Source: Methylomicrobium sp. wino1 (GTDB lineage: Bacteria; Pseudomonadota; Gammaproteobacteria; Methylococcales; Methylomonadaceae). Taken from it: a DNA stretch of 64,000 nucleotides. Position numbers and translations under genes: made by a program. Below are positions 28,488 through 38,192 of the stretch, piece by piece (the stretch's first letter is position 1; each line of letters opens with the position of its first letter). The notes below the pieces were generated by a model. That model worked only from the letters and a program-made list of their open reading frames with translations, had not been told where the DNA came from and ran no database searches. The stretch is taken from NCBI RefSeq assembly GCF_003932755.1, contig NZ_CP024202.1:4712001-4776000 (forward strand), given 5' to 3'.

Positions 28488-29216
28488 TCAGGCGCCATTA
28501 TCATGACCTTCCCGCCAGTCCGCAAGTCTCGCCCGCAATCTCAACATAGCCTGACTGCTGATTTGACTGACGCGAGACTCGCTGACATTTAAAACTTGGC
28601 CGATTTCGCGTAAATTTAATTCATCGACATAATACAGTGAAACCACTAACTGTTCGCGCTCGGGCAAACTTCGAATCGCCTCGACTAAAGCCTGATTGAA
28701 TTTTTCTCGGCTTAATCGGTTCAACGGATCGTTTTTTAATGGCTGATCCTCGTGAAAAGCTGCATCGCCCTCCTCGGACAAGTCCTCGACACTCAAGGTA
28801 CGACAGGACTGTGTATCTTGCAATATGCGTCCGTATTCATCGGCACTGATTCCCAAATACTCGGCGACCTCGCTATCGCTGGCATCGCGGCCGGTTTTAC
28901 TTTCGATATGCCTTATCGCATCGCTCACCATCCTCGCTTTTTTGTGAACGGAACGCGGCGTCCAATCGGATCGTCGAACTTCGTCGAGCATTGCGCCCCG
29001 AATGCGAATACCGGCATACGTGTCGAAACTGGCGCCCTGAGAGGCATCGAAATGCTTGATCGCATCCAACAAGCCGATCATTCCGGATTGAATCAAGTCC
29101 TCGACCAATACGGTTTCGGGTAATTTAGCCAATAAATGATAGGCAATCCGTTTAACTAAAGGCACATGCCGCAGTACCAGGTCTTCTTTTTCACCCGATT
29201 GCACCGACGCATACAT
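28488..29216 (-). CDS. fliA: Flagellar sigma factor sigma-28
   Basis: 242 residues from the ATG at 29216, which follows AAGGGAGCGGCC; the ATG at 29231 overlaps flhG and is less likely. Regions 2 (VEDLIQSGMIGLLDAIKHFD, YAGIRIRGAMLDEVR), 3 and 4 (LPEREQLVVSLYYVDELNLREIG, VSESRVSQI) are complete. It directs RNA polymerase to late flagellar and chemotaxis promoters. Downstream of flhG, as in polar-flagellate gammaproteobacteria. Confidence 0.95.
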   Translation of the reverse strand: MYASVQSGEKEDLVLRHVPLVKRIAYHLLAKLPETVLVEDLIQSGMIGLLDAIKHFDASQGASFDTYAGIRIRGAMLDEVRRSDWTPRSVHKKARMVSDAIRHIESKTGRDASDSEVAEYLGISADEYGRILQDTQSCRTLSVEDLSEEGDAAFHEDQPLKNDPLNRLSREKFNQALVEAIRSLPEREQLVVSLYYVDELNLREIGQVLNVSESRVSQISSQAMLRLRARLADWREGHDNGA

Positions 29217-29227
29217 GGCCGCTCCCT

Positions 29228-30100
29228 TCATGCAACATCCTTTTGTGCGCCGTATTGGATCATGCGTTCGATAAAGAACTCAAGATAACCGCCCGCTTGT
29301 CCTCTTATCGGCCAGCTATTTATTTGTCTTGCCACATTTTTTAAGGCCAGTGATGCTTTACTACGCGGATAGGCTGCGACGACCGGGCTTTGTTGCTGAA
29401 CGGCTTTGCGTAAATATTCGTCATAAGGTACCGCACCTGCAAATTGTAGCGTCACGTCCAGATAACGGTCGGTTACTTTAGTCAATTTTTGAAAGAGATT
29501 CTGGCCTTGCTGTGCACTTTGAACCATGTTGGTCAAAATATGGAAACGGCTCAACCCGTAATCACGATTTAAGAGTTTAATGAAGGCATAGGCATCGGTT
29601 AAAGAGGTCGGTTCGTCGCAGACGACAACGATGACTTCCTGGCAAGCACGGGCAAAATTAATAACGCTGGACGATATGCCCGCTGCCGTATCGACAATCA
29701 GTACATCCAAATCCTGATCGATATCGCTAAATGCCCTGATGACTGCGGCTTGCTCTACCGTCGACAAATCGGACATATGCTGTAAACCCGACGAAGCCGG
29801 AATCACTTGTAAACCGGACGGGCCGGTCACGATAATTTCGTTTAATGATTTTTCACCTTTCAATACATGCGAAAGATTGAATTTCGGATACATACCCAGC
29901 AACACGTCAACATTGGCAAGCCCCATATCGGCATCGAGCAAGGCAACTCGCTTGCCTTGTTCGGCCAATGCCAAGCCCAAATTGACCGATAAATTGGTTT
30001 TTCCAACGCCGCCTTTACCGCTAGTGACTGCGATGACCCGAATGGGATTCGTTTTTTTCATTCTTCTGATTCCAGCTGCCTGATCGAATGGATTATGCAT
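29228..30100 (-). CDS. flhG: FlhG (FleN) MinD-like ATPase, flagellar number control
   Basis: 290 residues from the ATG at 30100 (MHNPFDQAAGIRR…), which overlaps the flhF stop by 8 bp. The longer reading to 30181 runs into flhF. The deviant Walker A is SGKGGVGKTN, followed by LLDADMGLANVDVLLG and DVLIVDTAAGISS. The N-terminal DQAxxLR/GIRRM segment corresponds to the FlhG activation helix that stimulates FlhF GTPase. It limits flagellar number and antagonises the flagellar master regulator (known from homologues). Confidence 0.94.
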   Translation of the reverse strand: MHNPFDQAAGIRRMKKTNPIRVIAVTSGKGGVGKTNLSVNLGLALAEQGKRVALLDADMGLANVDVLLGMYPKFNLSHVLKGEKSLNEIIVTGPSGLQVIPASSGLQHMSDLSTVEQAAVIRAFSDIDQDLDVLIVDTAAGISSSVINFARACQEVIVVVCDEPTSLTDAYAFIKLLNRDYGLSRFHILTNMVQSAQQGQNLFQKLTKVTDRYLDVTLQFAGAVPYDEYLRKAVQQQSPVVAAYPRSKASLALKNVARQINSWPIRGQAGGYLEFFIERMIQYGAQKDVA

Positions 30101-31547
30101 AACCTTGCGCCACCCAGTCGTCATAATCAAGTATCGCATTATAATCGCTTTCTTGATCCGACTCTGCTGCGCACCGCTCAATTAATTGTTTGGCCGAGGC
30201 TACATGCAGATCCTCGGGCACTTGTTGTCCGTCGGTAACATAAGATAGCGGCATGCGTTGTTCGATTAATGCCGATATCGCCGCTCCCTTGGTCGCTGCT
30301 TCGTCAAGTTTAGTCAATATGCCTGCTTCAGGCTGAAAAATTTGAAACGCATGAATAATTTCTTTCATCGCCTTGTATTGCGTCGCGGCGGACATCACTA
30401 AATAAGGTCGAATGCGTAAGTCGTCGTGTTGCAGGGTTTGGATTTGTTCGGCCAAGCGTTGATCCCGCTGGCTCATTCCGGCGGTATCGATCAAAATAAG
30501 ACGCTTATCGGCAAAGCCGTCGATCAAATTACGCAGTTGCTCGGCATCGGCCGCCACGCGAACGGGCACATCGAGAATCCGGCCATAGGTATTGAGTTGA
30601 TCATGCGCGGCAATACGATAATTATCGGTCGTGATCAACGCAACCTGTCTCGGCCCATGTTTCAGAATGAAGCGTGCAGCCAATTTGGCGATCGTCGTAG
30701 TCTTACCGACACCAGTCGGGCCCACCAACGCGGCGATTCCGCCATAATCCAAAAGTGCATCATTATAAACAGGCAGCACGTTAACCAACATTTCCTGAGC
30801 TTTTTTGAACGCCGGCTCGATGGTTTGATAATTATTCAAGCGGCCGGCGACTTTCATACTCAAATTTTTGGCGATCCCCATATCAACCAAACGATGCAAC
30901 AATTCCACCCGCACCGGATTGCTCTGGCTGTTTTGCCGCCAACCGATTTCCGACAAACGGCTGTTCATCGCCATCTTCAGCGACTTTAATTCCTGAAACA
31001 TGTCCTTGATAAGCTGATCGTTCGCACTGTTTTCATGGGCGACCGGAACAGACTCGTCGACCCGCGTCGGCATCACCGTTTTCTCCTGAACCGTAGGTGC
31101 CGGTTCGTCGGGAATTTCCTCAATTTTAACCGCTACGGCCGGAGCCGGCTTTTTGATCGGATCGGGCTGCGGACGACGCGGGCGATTTATTTGCATTTTT
31201 TCCGCATAACCCAAGTATTCGTCAAAATCCCGACGCAACGGACGTGGTGGTATCGTGCCGTCAGCCCCTTTTTTTCGAGTACTGCTTATAATCTGTGCCG
31301 ATTTGTTTTCAGCCGCGAAATCCTGTAAAGAGGGCTGTTTGATTTCGGGAAATTGAGCTTGCCGCTCAGCCGCATCTTTTTGCAATTTACTGTGAATGAG
31401 TTGCTCGTCAAAATCGCGGGCGGCGACGATTTCGACACCGCCATCGACCGAGCGATTGGACATGATGACCGCATCGGCACCCAACTCATCTTTAACCATG
31501 CGCATCGCTTGGCGAATGTCCGATGCAAAAAAACGTTTGATTTTCAT
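30093..31547 (-). CDS. flhF: FlhF SRP-type GTPase, flagellar placement
   Basis: 484 residues. A basic N-terminal domain (MKIKRFFASDIRQAMRMVKDELGADAVIM) and a Pro-rich linker precede the NG domain with G1 VGPTGVGKTTTIAKLAARF, DTAGMSQRD and the LTKLDEA motif. FlhF recruits the first basal-body parts to the pole, together with FlhG. It is 16 bp downstream of flhA. Confidence 0.94.
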   Translation of the reverse strand: MKIKRFFASDIRQAMRMVKDELGADAVIMSNRSVDGGVEIVAARDFDEQLIHSKLQKDAAERQAQFPEIKQPSLQDFAAENKSAQIISSTRKKGADGTIPPRPLRRDFDEYLGYAEKMQINRPRRPQPDPIKKPAPAVAVKIEEIPDEPAPTVQEKTVMPTRVDESVPVAHENSANDQLIKDMFQELKSLKMAMNSRLSEIGWRQNSQSNPVRVELLHRLVDMGIAKNLSMKVAGRLNNYQTIEPAFKKAQEMLVNVLPVYNDALLDYGGIAALVGPTGVGKTTTIAKLAARFILKHGPRQVALITTDNYRIAAHDQLNTYGRILDVPVRVAADAEQLRNLIDGFADKRLILIDTAGMSQRDQRLAEQIQTLQHDDLRIRPYLVMSAATQYKAMKEIIHAFQIFQPEAGILTKLDEAATKGAAISALIEQRMPLSYVTDGQQVPEDLHVASAKQLIERCAAESDQESDYNAILDYDDWVAQGYA

Positions 31548-31563
31548 TGTACTACCCCGTCAA

Positions 31564-33657
31564 TTAGGCGCGTTGTCCGACCGTGGAAACCACTCTTATT
31601 TGGCGATCTTCAGGTATTTCGTTGTAAGCCAATACATGCAAGCCTGAAATCGAATGACGGACGAAGCGAGACAACCAGGGACGAACATAGGAGGAAACCA
31701 ATAAAACCGGTGTTTGTCCTTCCATTTCCATTTTTTGAGCACTCTCTTCCAGCGACCGATGCATTTGCTCGGCCAGTCCCGGCTCGATGCCGACACCGCC
31801 TTCACCCGCCGTCTGCAATGATTTATGCAACAAGCGTTCCAACTCTGAATCTAAGGTAATAACCGGCAACTCCTGCTGTATCCCACTGATTTCATGAACG
31901 ATTGATCGCCCCAAAGCAACCCGGACAGTCGAAGTCAAGATATCGGGATCTTGACTCTTGACGCCGAACTCCGCCAAAGTTTCGGCAATTGTTCGAATAT
32001 CCCTGATCGACACATGCTCTTGCAGCAAATTTTGCAGTACCTTGACCACGACACCCAACGGCAGCGTTTTCGGCACCAGATCCTCGACCAGTTTCGGGGC
32101 GACTTTCGCAAGATTATCGAGTAATTGCTGCGCTTCTTCATAGCCGAATAATTCATGCGCGTTGCTTTGCAGTAAATGACTCAAGTGCGTAGCAATGACA
32201 GTACCGGGATCGACGACGGTATAGCCCAGCGTTTGCGCGTGATCCTTCTGACCCGCATCGATCCAAACCGCCTCAAGGCCAAATGCCGGATCACGGCATT
32301 CCCGGCCTTTTAACGAACCGAAAACTTGTCCGGGATTAATCGCCATTTCCATTTCAGGAAAGATCTCCGCCTCGCCCATGGTCACGCCCATCAACGTGAT
32401 ACGATACATCGTCGGCGACAAATCCAAATTATCGCGGATATGCACCGTGGGCACTAAAAAACCTAACTCCTGCGACAACTTTTTACGTACGCCTTTGATT
32501 CGCGTCATCAGCTGTCCTCCTTGATTTTTGTCGACCAATGGAATCAAGCGGTAACCAACTTCTAAACCGATGATATCGACCGGCATCACATCATCCCAAC
32601 CTAACTCCTTGACCTCCGGTAGGGTTTGGCGAACATCGAGCTCCCGCTTGGTTTCGATACTGGCCAACACCTTCTGACGCCTGTCGATCATATAAGCAGA
32701 GCCGGCCATCGAACCCGCCAGTAGAATGAATACCAAATTCGGCATGCCAGGAATAATGCCCAGAGTCCCCATCACACCAGCAGTGATATACAAAGCCTTG
32801 GAGTTTTCGAAAAGCTGCGTGCTGACTTGCTGACCGATATCCTCGGTACCGCCCTTGACCCGCGTCACGACGATCGCCGACGCACTCGACAGCAATAGTG
32901 AAGGAATCTGAGCGACCAAGCCGTCACCGATGGTCAACAATACATAGATTTCGCCGGCTTCCGCGAAACTCATTCCATGTTGACCGACGCCGATCGCGAG
33001 TCCGCCGATGATATTGACGAATAAAATAATGATACCGGCAACCGCATCGCCTCTGACGAATTTACTGGCGCCATCCATCGAACCGTAAAAATCGGCCTCG
33101 GCAGCCACCTCGGCACGCCGCTCACGCGCCTGATCCTGTGTAATCAATCCGGAATTGAGATCGGCATCAATCGCCATTTGCTTGCCTGGCATCGCATCCA
33201 ATGTAAACCGCGCACCCACTTCAGCAACCCGACCCGCACCTTTGGTCACGACAACGAAATTGATCACAACCAAGATCAAAAACACCACTAAACCCACCGC
33301 GAAATTACCGCCGATGACAAACGAGCCAAACGCTTCGATCACCTTACCCGCCGCAGCACCGCCTTGATGCCCCTCGAGCAAGACAATTCGTGTCGACGCC
33401 ACGTTTAATGCCAGCCTCAATAAAGTCGCCACCAATATCACCGTTGGAAACACCGAAAACTCCAACGGATTCAGCATATAAATGACGACCAGCAGAATAA
33501 TCAGCGAAAAGGCAATATTGAACGTGAAAAACAAATCCAACAAAAATGGCGGCAACGGCAGGACCACCATCGCCAAAATCATAATGATCAGCAGCGGCGC
33601 GCCGAGTCCGGAGCCGCTTATCATTTTTAAGGTGTTGAAAATTCGGGTAAGGTCCAT
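31564..33657 (-). CDS. flhA: Flagellar export-gate protein FlhA
   Basis: 697 residues, the family's normal length. The N-terminal ~330 residues hold eight membrane helices, including the FHIPEP-type loop region around GARFTLDAMPGKQMAIDADL. The cytoplasmic half binds chaperone-substrate complexes. It forms the nonameric ring of the flagellar type III export apparatus. Here a 634-bp gap with a MITE-like element separates it from flhB, which it usually follows closely. Confidence 0.97.
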   Translation of the reverse strand: MDLTRIFNTLKMISGSGLGAPLLIIMILAMVVLPLPPFLLDLFFTFNIAFSLIILLVVIYMLNPLEFSVFPTVILVATLLRLALNVASTRIVLLEGHQGGAAAGKVIEAFGSFVIGGNFAVGLVVFLILVVINFVVVTKGAGRVAEVGARFTLDAMPGKQMAIDADLNSGLITQDQARERRAEVAAEADFYGSMDGASKFVRGDAVAGIIILFVNIIGGLAIGVGQHGMSFAEAGEIYVLLTIGDGLVAQIPSLLLSSASAIVVTRVKGGTEDIGQQVSTQLFENSKALYITAGVMGTLGIIPGMPNLVFILLAGSMAGSAYMIDRRQKVLASIETKRELDVRQTLPEVKELGWDDVMPVDIIGLEVGYRLIPLVDKNQGGQLMTRIKGVRKKLSQELGFLVPTVHIRDNLDLSPTMYRITLMGVTMGEAEIFPEMEMAINPGQVFGSLKGRECRDPAFGLEAVWIDAGQKDHAQTLGYTVVDPGTVIATHLSHLLQSNAHELFGYEEAQQLLDNLAKVAPKLVEDLVPKTLPLGVVVKVLQNLLQEHVSIRDIRTIAETLAEFGVKSQDPDILTSTVRVALGRSIVHEISGIQQELPVITLDSELERLLHKSLQTAGEGGVGIEPGLAEQMHRSLEESAQKMEMEGQTPVLLVSSYVRPWLSRFVRHSISGLHVLAYNEIPEDRQIRVVSTVGQRA

Positions 33658-34290
33658 GATTTAGTCTTGATAATAACTCGGCGTAAATAAATATTGATCG
33701 TGGCAAGCAGGAGCCAAAGGTTGGCAACCCCGGTTAAGGCGGATTAGATGTGGCATTTGCTTGGCTGAATAAGCATTTAAGGAGACACTTACCCAATGAT
33801 TTCCTGGTCGGGGCGCTTCATCGCCCTCGAACCGCAGAGCGGTTCGGACTTCATTCCCACGCGGAGCGCTCATCGTTATACACAAATATCGGTAAACTTG
33901 CTAAACAAAGGTCATCGTATACCCGGCAACGGTGCTGTTTGATAAATCTGCGGATATTGAACATCAGTGGCTCCGAAATCGCGATCTGGGGATCGCTCCC
34001 ACAGAGCATCCGGCGCCTTGTGGGAGCGACGCCTTCGTCGCGATTTCGAAGCCGGGTACGTTAAGCAACAATAAAGGGTATCGAGGTCTTATTCGCCAAG
34101 ATGGCAATACGATTCTACGACTTATGTATAACAGCGAGCGCAGAGCGTGGGAACGATGAAAAGGCTTGTGTTAGCGTTGGCGGGGTTGCCATGGTACGCA
34201 TAGCGTACCCTACATGACTCACCTTTCCCCTTTCTCTATTCACCATTTACCGCTATCTTCTAACCACTGTCTACTTACCACCACACCTCC
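33658..34290. other. 634-bp gap between flhB and flhA filled by a repeat
   Basis: No gene. The element at 33853-34154 occupies the middle. Left of it, 33661-33850 is the flhA upstream region; I see no clear promoter consensus. Right of it, 34155-34290 has short AT-rich sequence and no identifiable signal. Confidence 0.7.
33853..34154. repeat. MITE-like element A, copy 2
   Basis: About 302 bp. The left end (ttcccacgcggagcgctcat, continuing with cgttatacacaa) and the right end (ttatgtataacagcgagcgc, continuing with agagcgtgggaac) are inverted copies of each other. They match the ends of copy 1 at 8759-9069. The interior carries ggatcgctcccaca / tgtgggagcgacgcc arms. Confidence 0.78.
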
Positions 34291-35421
34291 CTACTCTTTT
34301 CGAAACTCTTCAGGGATCGGCAAATCTTGCGGCGGCAACGGCTCTTCCCAACCGTAAGCCTTGGCTGTTTTTAACTGATACACATAGGCCAGCACCTGCG
34401 CGACCGCCAAAAACAAGCCTTGCGGAATCTCCTGTTTCAAATCGGTGGAGTAATACAAAGCCCGCGCCAAAGGCGGTGCAACCAATAGCGGCACATTCGC
34501 ACCGGCTGCCAAATTACGAATTTGCGCCGCAATCAAATCGGTACCTTTAGCAATGACCTTCGGCGCAGAAGACGAGTTTTGATCGTATTGCAACGCCACG
34601 GCAAAATGCGTCGGGTTGGTAACGATAACATCGGCCTTAGGCACTTCTTCCATCATGCGCCGTTGCGACATTTCCATTTGCACCCTGCGCTGACGCCCTT
34701 TGATTTCCGGATTACCTTGAGACTCCTTCATTTCGTCACGCACTTCCTGTCGTGTCATTTTTAACTTTTCATGATGATCCCAGAGTTGGTAAGGCAGATC
34801 GACCATCACGATCAAAATCAATGAGGCACTCAACACCAAAAAACCGAGACCGATATGATACAGGGCATGCTGAACAGCCTGCCCCAAGGGCTCCGCACTC
34901 AACCCAAGAAACTCGTTCAAAAATGCCTTATATAACGTCATCGCGACGCCGAACACCAACAAAAACTTGATCAGCGCCTTCAACAACTCGATCAACCCTC
35001 GTTTCGAAAACAAACGGGCCAACCCCTTGATCGGATCTAGTTTTTCCAGCTTCGGCGATAATGCCTCCCAACTGAACACCCATCCGCTCAGAATTAAGGG
35101 CCCAATCAACGCCGCGACAACCAAAACCGCCAAAAACGGCGAGATGAGCCAGAAGGCATCGAGCAAGGCCTGCTTAAAAAATTTAATCGGGCTTTCGGGC
35201 GCGAAAATAACTTCCCTGCTCAATTGAAACTGGGTTTGCATAATCTCGATCATGCCTTGCCCGATGTATCCGCCCATGAATAACAGTAATACCGAGCTGG
35301 TGACCAGCATCACTAAAGTATTAAGCTCCCTGGACCTTGCGACTTGACCTTTCTTTCGAGCATCGGCAAGCCGCTTCGCCGTGGGTTCTTCTGTTTTATC
35401 CTGACCGGTATCTTCCGCCAT
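34291..35421 (-). CDS. flhB: Flagellar export switch protein FlhB
   Basis: 376 residues. Four membrane helices lie in the first ~210 residues, followed by the cytoplasmic domain with the autocleavage site NPTH (in VTNPTHFAVAL). Self-cleavage between Asn and Pro switches export from rod/hook to filament substrates. A Pro-rich tail (PLPPQDLPIPEEF) is normal. It is the last gene of the fliL-flhB run, 9 bp after fliR. Confidence 0.96.
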   Translation of the reverse strand: MAEDTGQDKTEEPTAKRLADARKKGQVARSRELNTLVMLVTSSVLLLFMGGYIGQGMIEIMQTQFQLSREVIFAPESPIKFFKQALLDAFWLISPFLAVLVVAALIGPLILSGWVFSWEALSPKLEKLDPIKGLARLFSKRGLIELLKALIKFLLVFGVAMTLYKAFLNEFLGLSAEPLGQAVQHALYHIGLGFLVLSASLILIVMVDLPYQLWDHHEKLKMTRQEVRDEMKESQGNPEIKGRQRRVQMEMSQRRMMEEVPKADVIVTNPTHFAVALQYDQNSSSAPKVIAKGTDLIAAQIRNLAAGANVPLLVAPPLARALYYSTDLKQEIPQGLFLAVAQVLAYVYQLKTAKAYGWEEPLPPQDLPIPEEFRKE

Positions 35422-35430
35422 GTCGATCTG

Positions 35431-36216
35431 CTACAGACGCAGCACTTGCTCTAGAAGCTCATAACCCTCAGCCATGACGCCGGTGAATTGTTGAAGCATA
35501 GTCGGCAAGGTCAGCCAGATCAGCAGCAAGCCTAGCATCAACGTAACCGGAAAGCCCACCGCAAAAATATGTAGCTGCGGGGCAGCGCGGGCCGCGACGC
35601 CAAAACTGACATTGACCATCAACAAACTAGCCATGACCGGTAAGGCCAATAACAAACCCGAGGCAAACAAGCGACTGCTCCAAGCGATAATCGACCAAAT
35701 TTCGGCCCGCTCCAACCCATCGACCGCAATCGGCACGGTATTAAAGCTATCCAACACCATGCGGATCAACATCAAATGCCCATCTAGAACAAAAAAAATC
35801 AGCGTACTGACGATAATATAAAATTGTGCCAGCACAGGAATCTGTTGACCGCTTTGCGGATCGACCATCGATGCAAACCCCAAGCCCATGCTATAAGCGA
35901 TCGTTTGCCCGGCAAACACCACGACGCCAAAAACCATCTGTATAATGAAACCACTCACCAAACCGATTAAAATCTGCTGCATCGACACAGCCAAGCCCTG
36001 ATAACTCAACAGGGGAACATCGGGCAATGGAGGCAGCAAGGGCATGATGACCCAGGTCAAACCCACCGCAATGACTAACCTCACTCGAGGCGGCACGCCT
36101 TGCATGCTAAATAACGGCGCGGCAACCAGCATCGCGCCGATGCGCATCAAAGGCCAAATAAACGACGCAACCCAATTGAATAATTGAGCTTCGGTAACAT
36201 TCAATCGCTTACCCAA
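35431..36216 (-). CDS. fliR: Flagellar export-gate protein FliR
   Basis: 261 residues with about six hydrophobic helices, matching FliR (e.g. GFIIQMVFGVVVFAGQTIAYSMG and the conserved DPQSGQQ). The reading begins at a TTG (36216) overlapping the fliQ end; a TTG at 36204 would give MNVTEAQLFNW, closer to the usual FliR start. No ATG exists nearby, so initiation is at a non-ATG codon either way. It builds the export gate with FliP and FliQ. Confidence 0.93.
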   Translation of the reverse strand: MGKRLNVTEAQLFNWVASFIWPLMRIGAMLVAAPLFSMQGVPPRVRLVIAVGLTWVIMPLLPPLPDVPLLSYQGLAVSMQQILIGLVSGFIIQMVFGVVVFAGQTIAYSMGLGFASMVDPQSGQQIPVLAQFYIIVSTLIFFVLDGHLMLIRMVLDSFNTVPIAVDGLERAEIWSIIAWSSRLFASGLLLALPVMASLLMVNVSFGVAARAAPQLHIFAVGFPVTLMLGLLLIWLTLPTMLQQFTGVMAEGYELLEQVLRL

Positions 36217-36478
36217 TCATTTCAGGAATATCACGAATCAATTGTTGAAAATAATCCAAGTACATTTGCAGCATCCAAGGCCCCATTGCCATCATCACGA
36301 TACCGATCGCGATGAGCTTGGGAATGAAGGTCAAAGTCATTTCATTGATCTGGGTAGCGGCTTGAAACATCGCGATAATCAAACCGACTATCAATGACGG
36401 TAATAACACCGGCGCGGTCAACTTAACCGCCACCCACATCGCTTCCTGACTCACCGAATAAATCAATTCCGGAGTCAT
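36209..36478 (-). CDS. fliQ: Flagellar export-gate protein FliQ
   Basis: 89 residues from the ATG at 36478, which follows AAAGGGGGAGCG. The longer reading to 36544 overlaps fliP and is wrong. Two hydrophobic helices and the QEAMWVAVKLTAPVLLPSLIVGL and QAATQINEMTL segments are typical. It is part of the FliPQR core of the export gate. The gene is 17 bp after fliP and overlaps the fliR reading. Confidence 0.96.
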   Translation of the reverse strand: MTPELIYSVSQEAMWVAVKLTAPVLLPSLIVGLIIAMFQAATQINEMTLTFIPKLIAIGIVMMAMGPWMLQMYLDYFQQLIRDIPEMIG

Positions 36479-36495
36479 CGCTCCCCCTTTAACAA

Positions 36496-37251
36496 TCAAG
36501 TCACATAAAAACTGGCCGCGAGCATTTCCATGATCAGCGACCACCCGTCGGCCATCACGAACAGCATGATCTTAAAAGGCAGCGATATAATCATCGGCGA
36601 CAACATCATCATACCCATCGACATCAATACGCTAGCGACCACTAAATCGATCACCAGAAAAGGCAAAAAAATCAAAAAACCGATCTGAAATGCCGTCTTC
36701 AATTCGCTGGTCACATAAGCCGGTAACAATATCGAAAACGGCACATCGTCGACCGATTCGACTTCTTCGCGACCGGAAATCCTGAGAAACATTTCAAGAT
36801 CGGACTCGCGCGTCTGCCTAATCATGAATTGCCGAAAAGGCATCGAAGCATTCTCGACAGCGGTCAACACATCGATTTTTTCCTCGAGATAAGGCTGAAT
36901 CGCATCGCGATTAACCTTGTCGAATACCGGCGCCATGATGAAAAACGTCAAAAATAACGATAAGCCCAACAGGATTTGATTACTAGGCGCTTGCGCGGTG
37001 CCCAACGCCTGACGCAACAGTCCCAAAACAATCATGATCCGAGTAAACGAAGTCATCGTCAGTAACAAGGACGGCAAAACCGTCAACATTGTCATTAACG
37101 CGAGGATCTGAATCGTTACCGAATAGGTTTCGCCGCCCTGCGCGTTGGTCGTAACCGTAAACGCCTCGATTCCGGTCGCATGAAGCGGCATCGGCAACAG
37201 AAAGGCGACCACAAACCCCCAACCTGTTAGAGTCCGCAAAGACTTAACCAT
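36496..37251 (-). CDS. fliP: Flagellar export-gate protein FliP
   Basis: 251 residues. A cleavable signal peptide (ending near LHA) precedes four membrane segments. Conserved FliP stretches include TSFTRIMIVLGLLRQALGTAQAPSNQ and PAYVTSELKTAFQIGFLIFLPFLVIDLVVAS. It forms the entry ring of the export gate. The start overlaps the fliO end by 8 bp. Confidence 0.96.
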   Translation of the reverse strand: MVKSLRTLTGWGFVVAFLLPMPLHATGIEAFTVTTNAQGGETYSVTIQILALMTMLTVLPSLLLTMTSFTRIMIVLGLLRQALGTAQAPSNQILLGLSLFLTFFIMAPVFDKVNRDAIQPYLEEKIDVLTAVENASMPFRQFMIRQTRESDLEMFLRISGREEVESVDDVPFSILLPAYVTSELKTAFQIGFLIFLPFLVIDLVVASVLMSMGMMMLSPMIISLPFKIMLFVMADGWSLIMEMLAASFYVT

Positions 37252-37681
37252 TACCGCGCCTCTTCATCGCTTGCATCAGCTTTTGTGAAAACATGCCGGG
37301 ACTGCCTTGTCCGCCACGATCGCTAACTAAGCGATCCTCGCCGTCCAAGACCAATAAAGCCTCTATCCTTCCCGGAGTGACACCCAATACCATCTGTTTA
37401 TTACCGACTTCCAGCAAAACGATTTTTTCGCGCATGCCGAGGGACAATCCGCCCAGTACCCGCATTTTTGCTTCACCATTAACCTGCAACCCGCTTAATT
37501 TGCGTAACGACCAAACAAAAACCCCAAAGATTCCCAACACGAAAAGAAGCGCCAAGCCCCATTGCAACACGTCTTGAAAACCCACGTTTTTAACCGCGAC
37601 TCCGGATACTTCGGATACAGGCGCGGCAAAAATCGACGGAAGGTATGCGTAAAACAAAACGCTTAAGGTAAACCTAACCAT
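37244..37681 (-). CDS. fliO: Flagellar biosynthesis protein FliO
   Basis: 145 residues from the ATG at 37681, which overlaps the fliN stop (TGATG). An N-terminal signal-like segment, one membrane helix (WGLALLFVLGIFGVFVWSL) and a short cytoplasmic domain with LGGLSLGMREKIVLLEVGNKQMVLGV are typical. It assists FliP assembly. The position between fliN and fliP is conserved. Confidence 0.92.
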   Translation of the reverse strand: MVRFTLSVLFYAYLPSIFAAPVSEVSGVAVKNVGFQDVLQWGLALLFVLGIFGVFVWSLRKLSGLQVNGEAKMRVLGGLSLGMREKIVLLEVGNKQMVLGVTPGRIEALLVLDGEDRLVSDRGGQGSPGMFSQKLMQAMKRRGNG

Positions 37682-38118
37682 CAACTGAGCTTTTTAACCC
37701 GTTCGGTTGGGCTCACCACATCAGTCAAGCGAATCCCAAACTTATCGTTTACCACGACTACTTCGCCATGGGCTATCAACGTGCCATTAACCAAAACATC
37801 CATCGGTTCGCCGGCAAGCCGATCCAACTCGACCACCGAGCCTTCGTTCAATTGCAATAAATTCCTGATGCTGACCTGGGTGCGGCCGATCTCCATCGAC
37901 ATGGTCACCGGAATATCGAGAATGATATCCATTTGAATCTCATTGCCAGGCTCTCCCATTTCGCCCACACCATGCGAGGGATTATCGAACTGATCGAATG
38001 ATGCCATCTCGACATGATTACCTTTTTTGGCGCCTTTTGTTTCGGCTTCGGACTCGGCCTGCTCGTTCATTGCCGCTGCCCAATCGTCACCTAAATCCGA
38101 ATCGTCTTGTTCACTCAT
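37681..38118 (-). CDS. fliN: Flagellar motor switch protein FliN
   Basis: 145 residues. An acidic Ser/Asp/Glu-rich N-terminus (about 1-60) precedes the SpoA domain (ILDIPVTMSMEIGRTQVSIRNLLQLNEGSVVELDRLAGEPMDVLVNGTLIAHGEVVVV pattern; cited here only as a span of about residues 60-135). It forms the lower C ring with FliM and helps dock export chaperones. A 74-bp gap separates it from fliM. Confidence 0.95.
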   Translation of the reverse strand: MSEQDDSDLGDDWAAAMNEQAESEAETKGAKKGNHVEMASFDQFDNPSHGVGEMGEPGNEIQMDIILDIPVTMSMEIGRTQVSIRNLLQLNEGSVVELDRLAGEPMDVLVNGTLIAHGEVVVVNDKFGIRLTDVVSPTERVKKLS

Positions 38119-38192
38119 TATTGCTATCTCTGTTTAAAACAATTTCCTGAATCCCACGCTTCTGCGTCGGATCCGATATTCGCAAACATCCG

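Noticed and set aside
33680-33720. Possible sigma-54 promoter for flhA (TGGCTCCTGCTTGCC on the minus strand)
   Set aside because: GG and GC are only 9 bp apart, one short of the required 10.
33750-33775. Sigma-54-like site on the plus strand (TGGCATTTGCTTGGCT)
   Set aside because: No gene follows on that strand and the -12 box reads TTGG, not TTGC.
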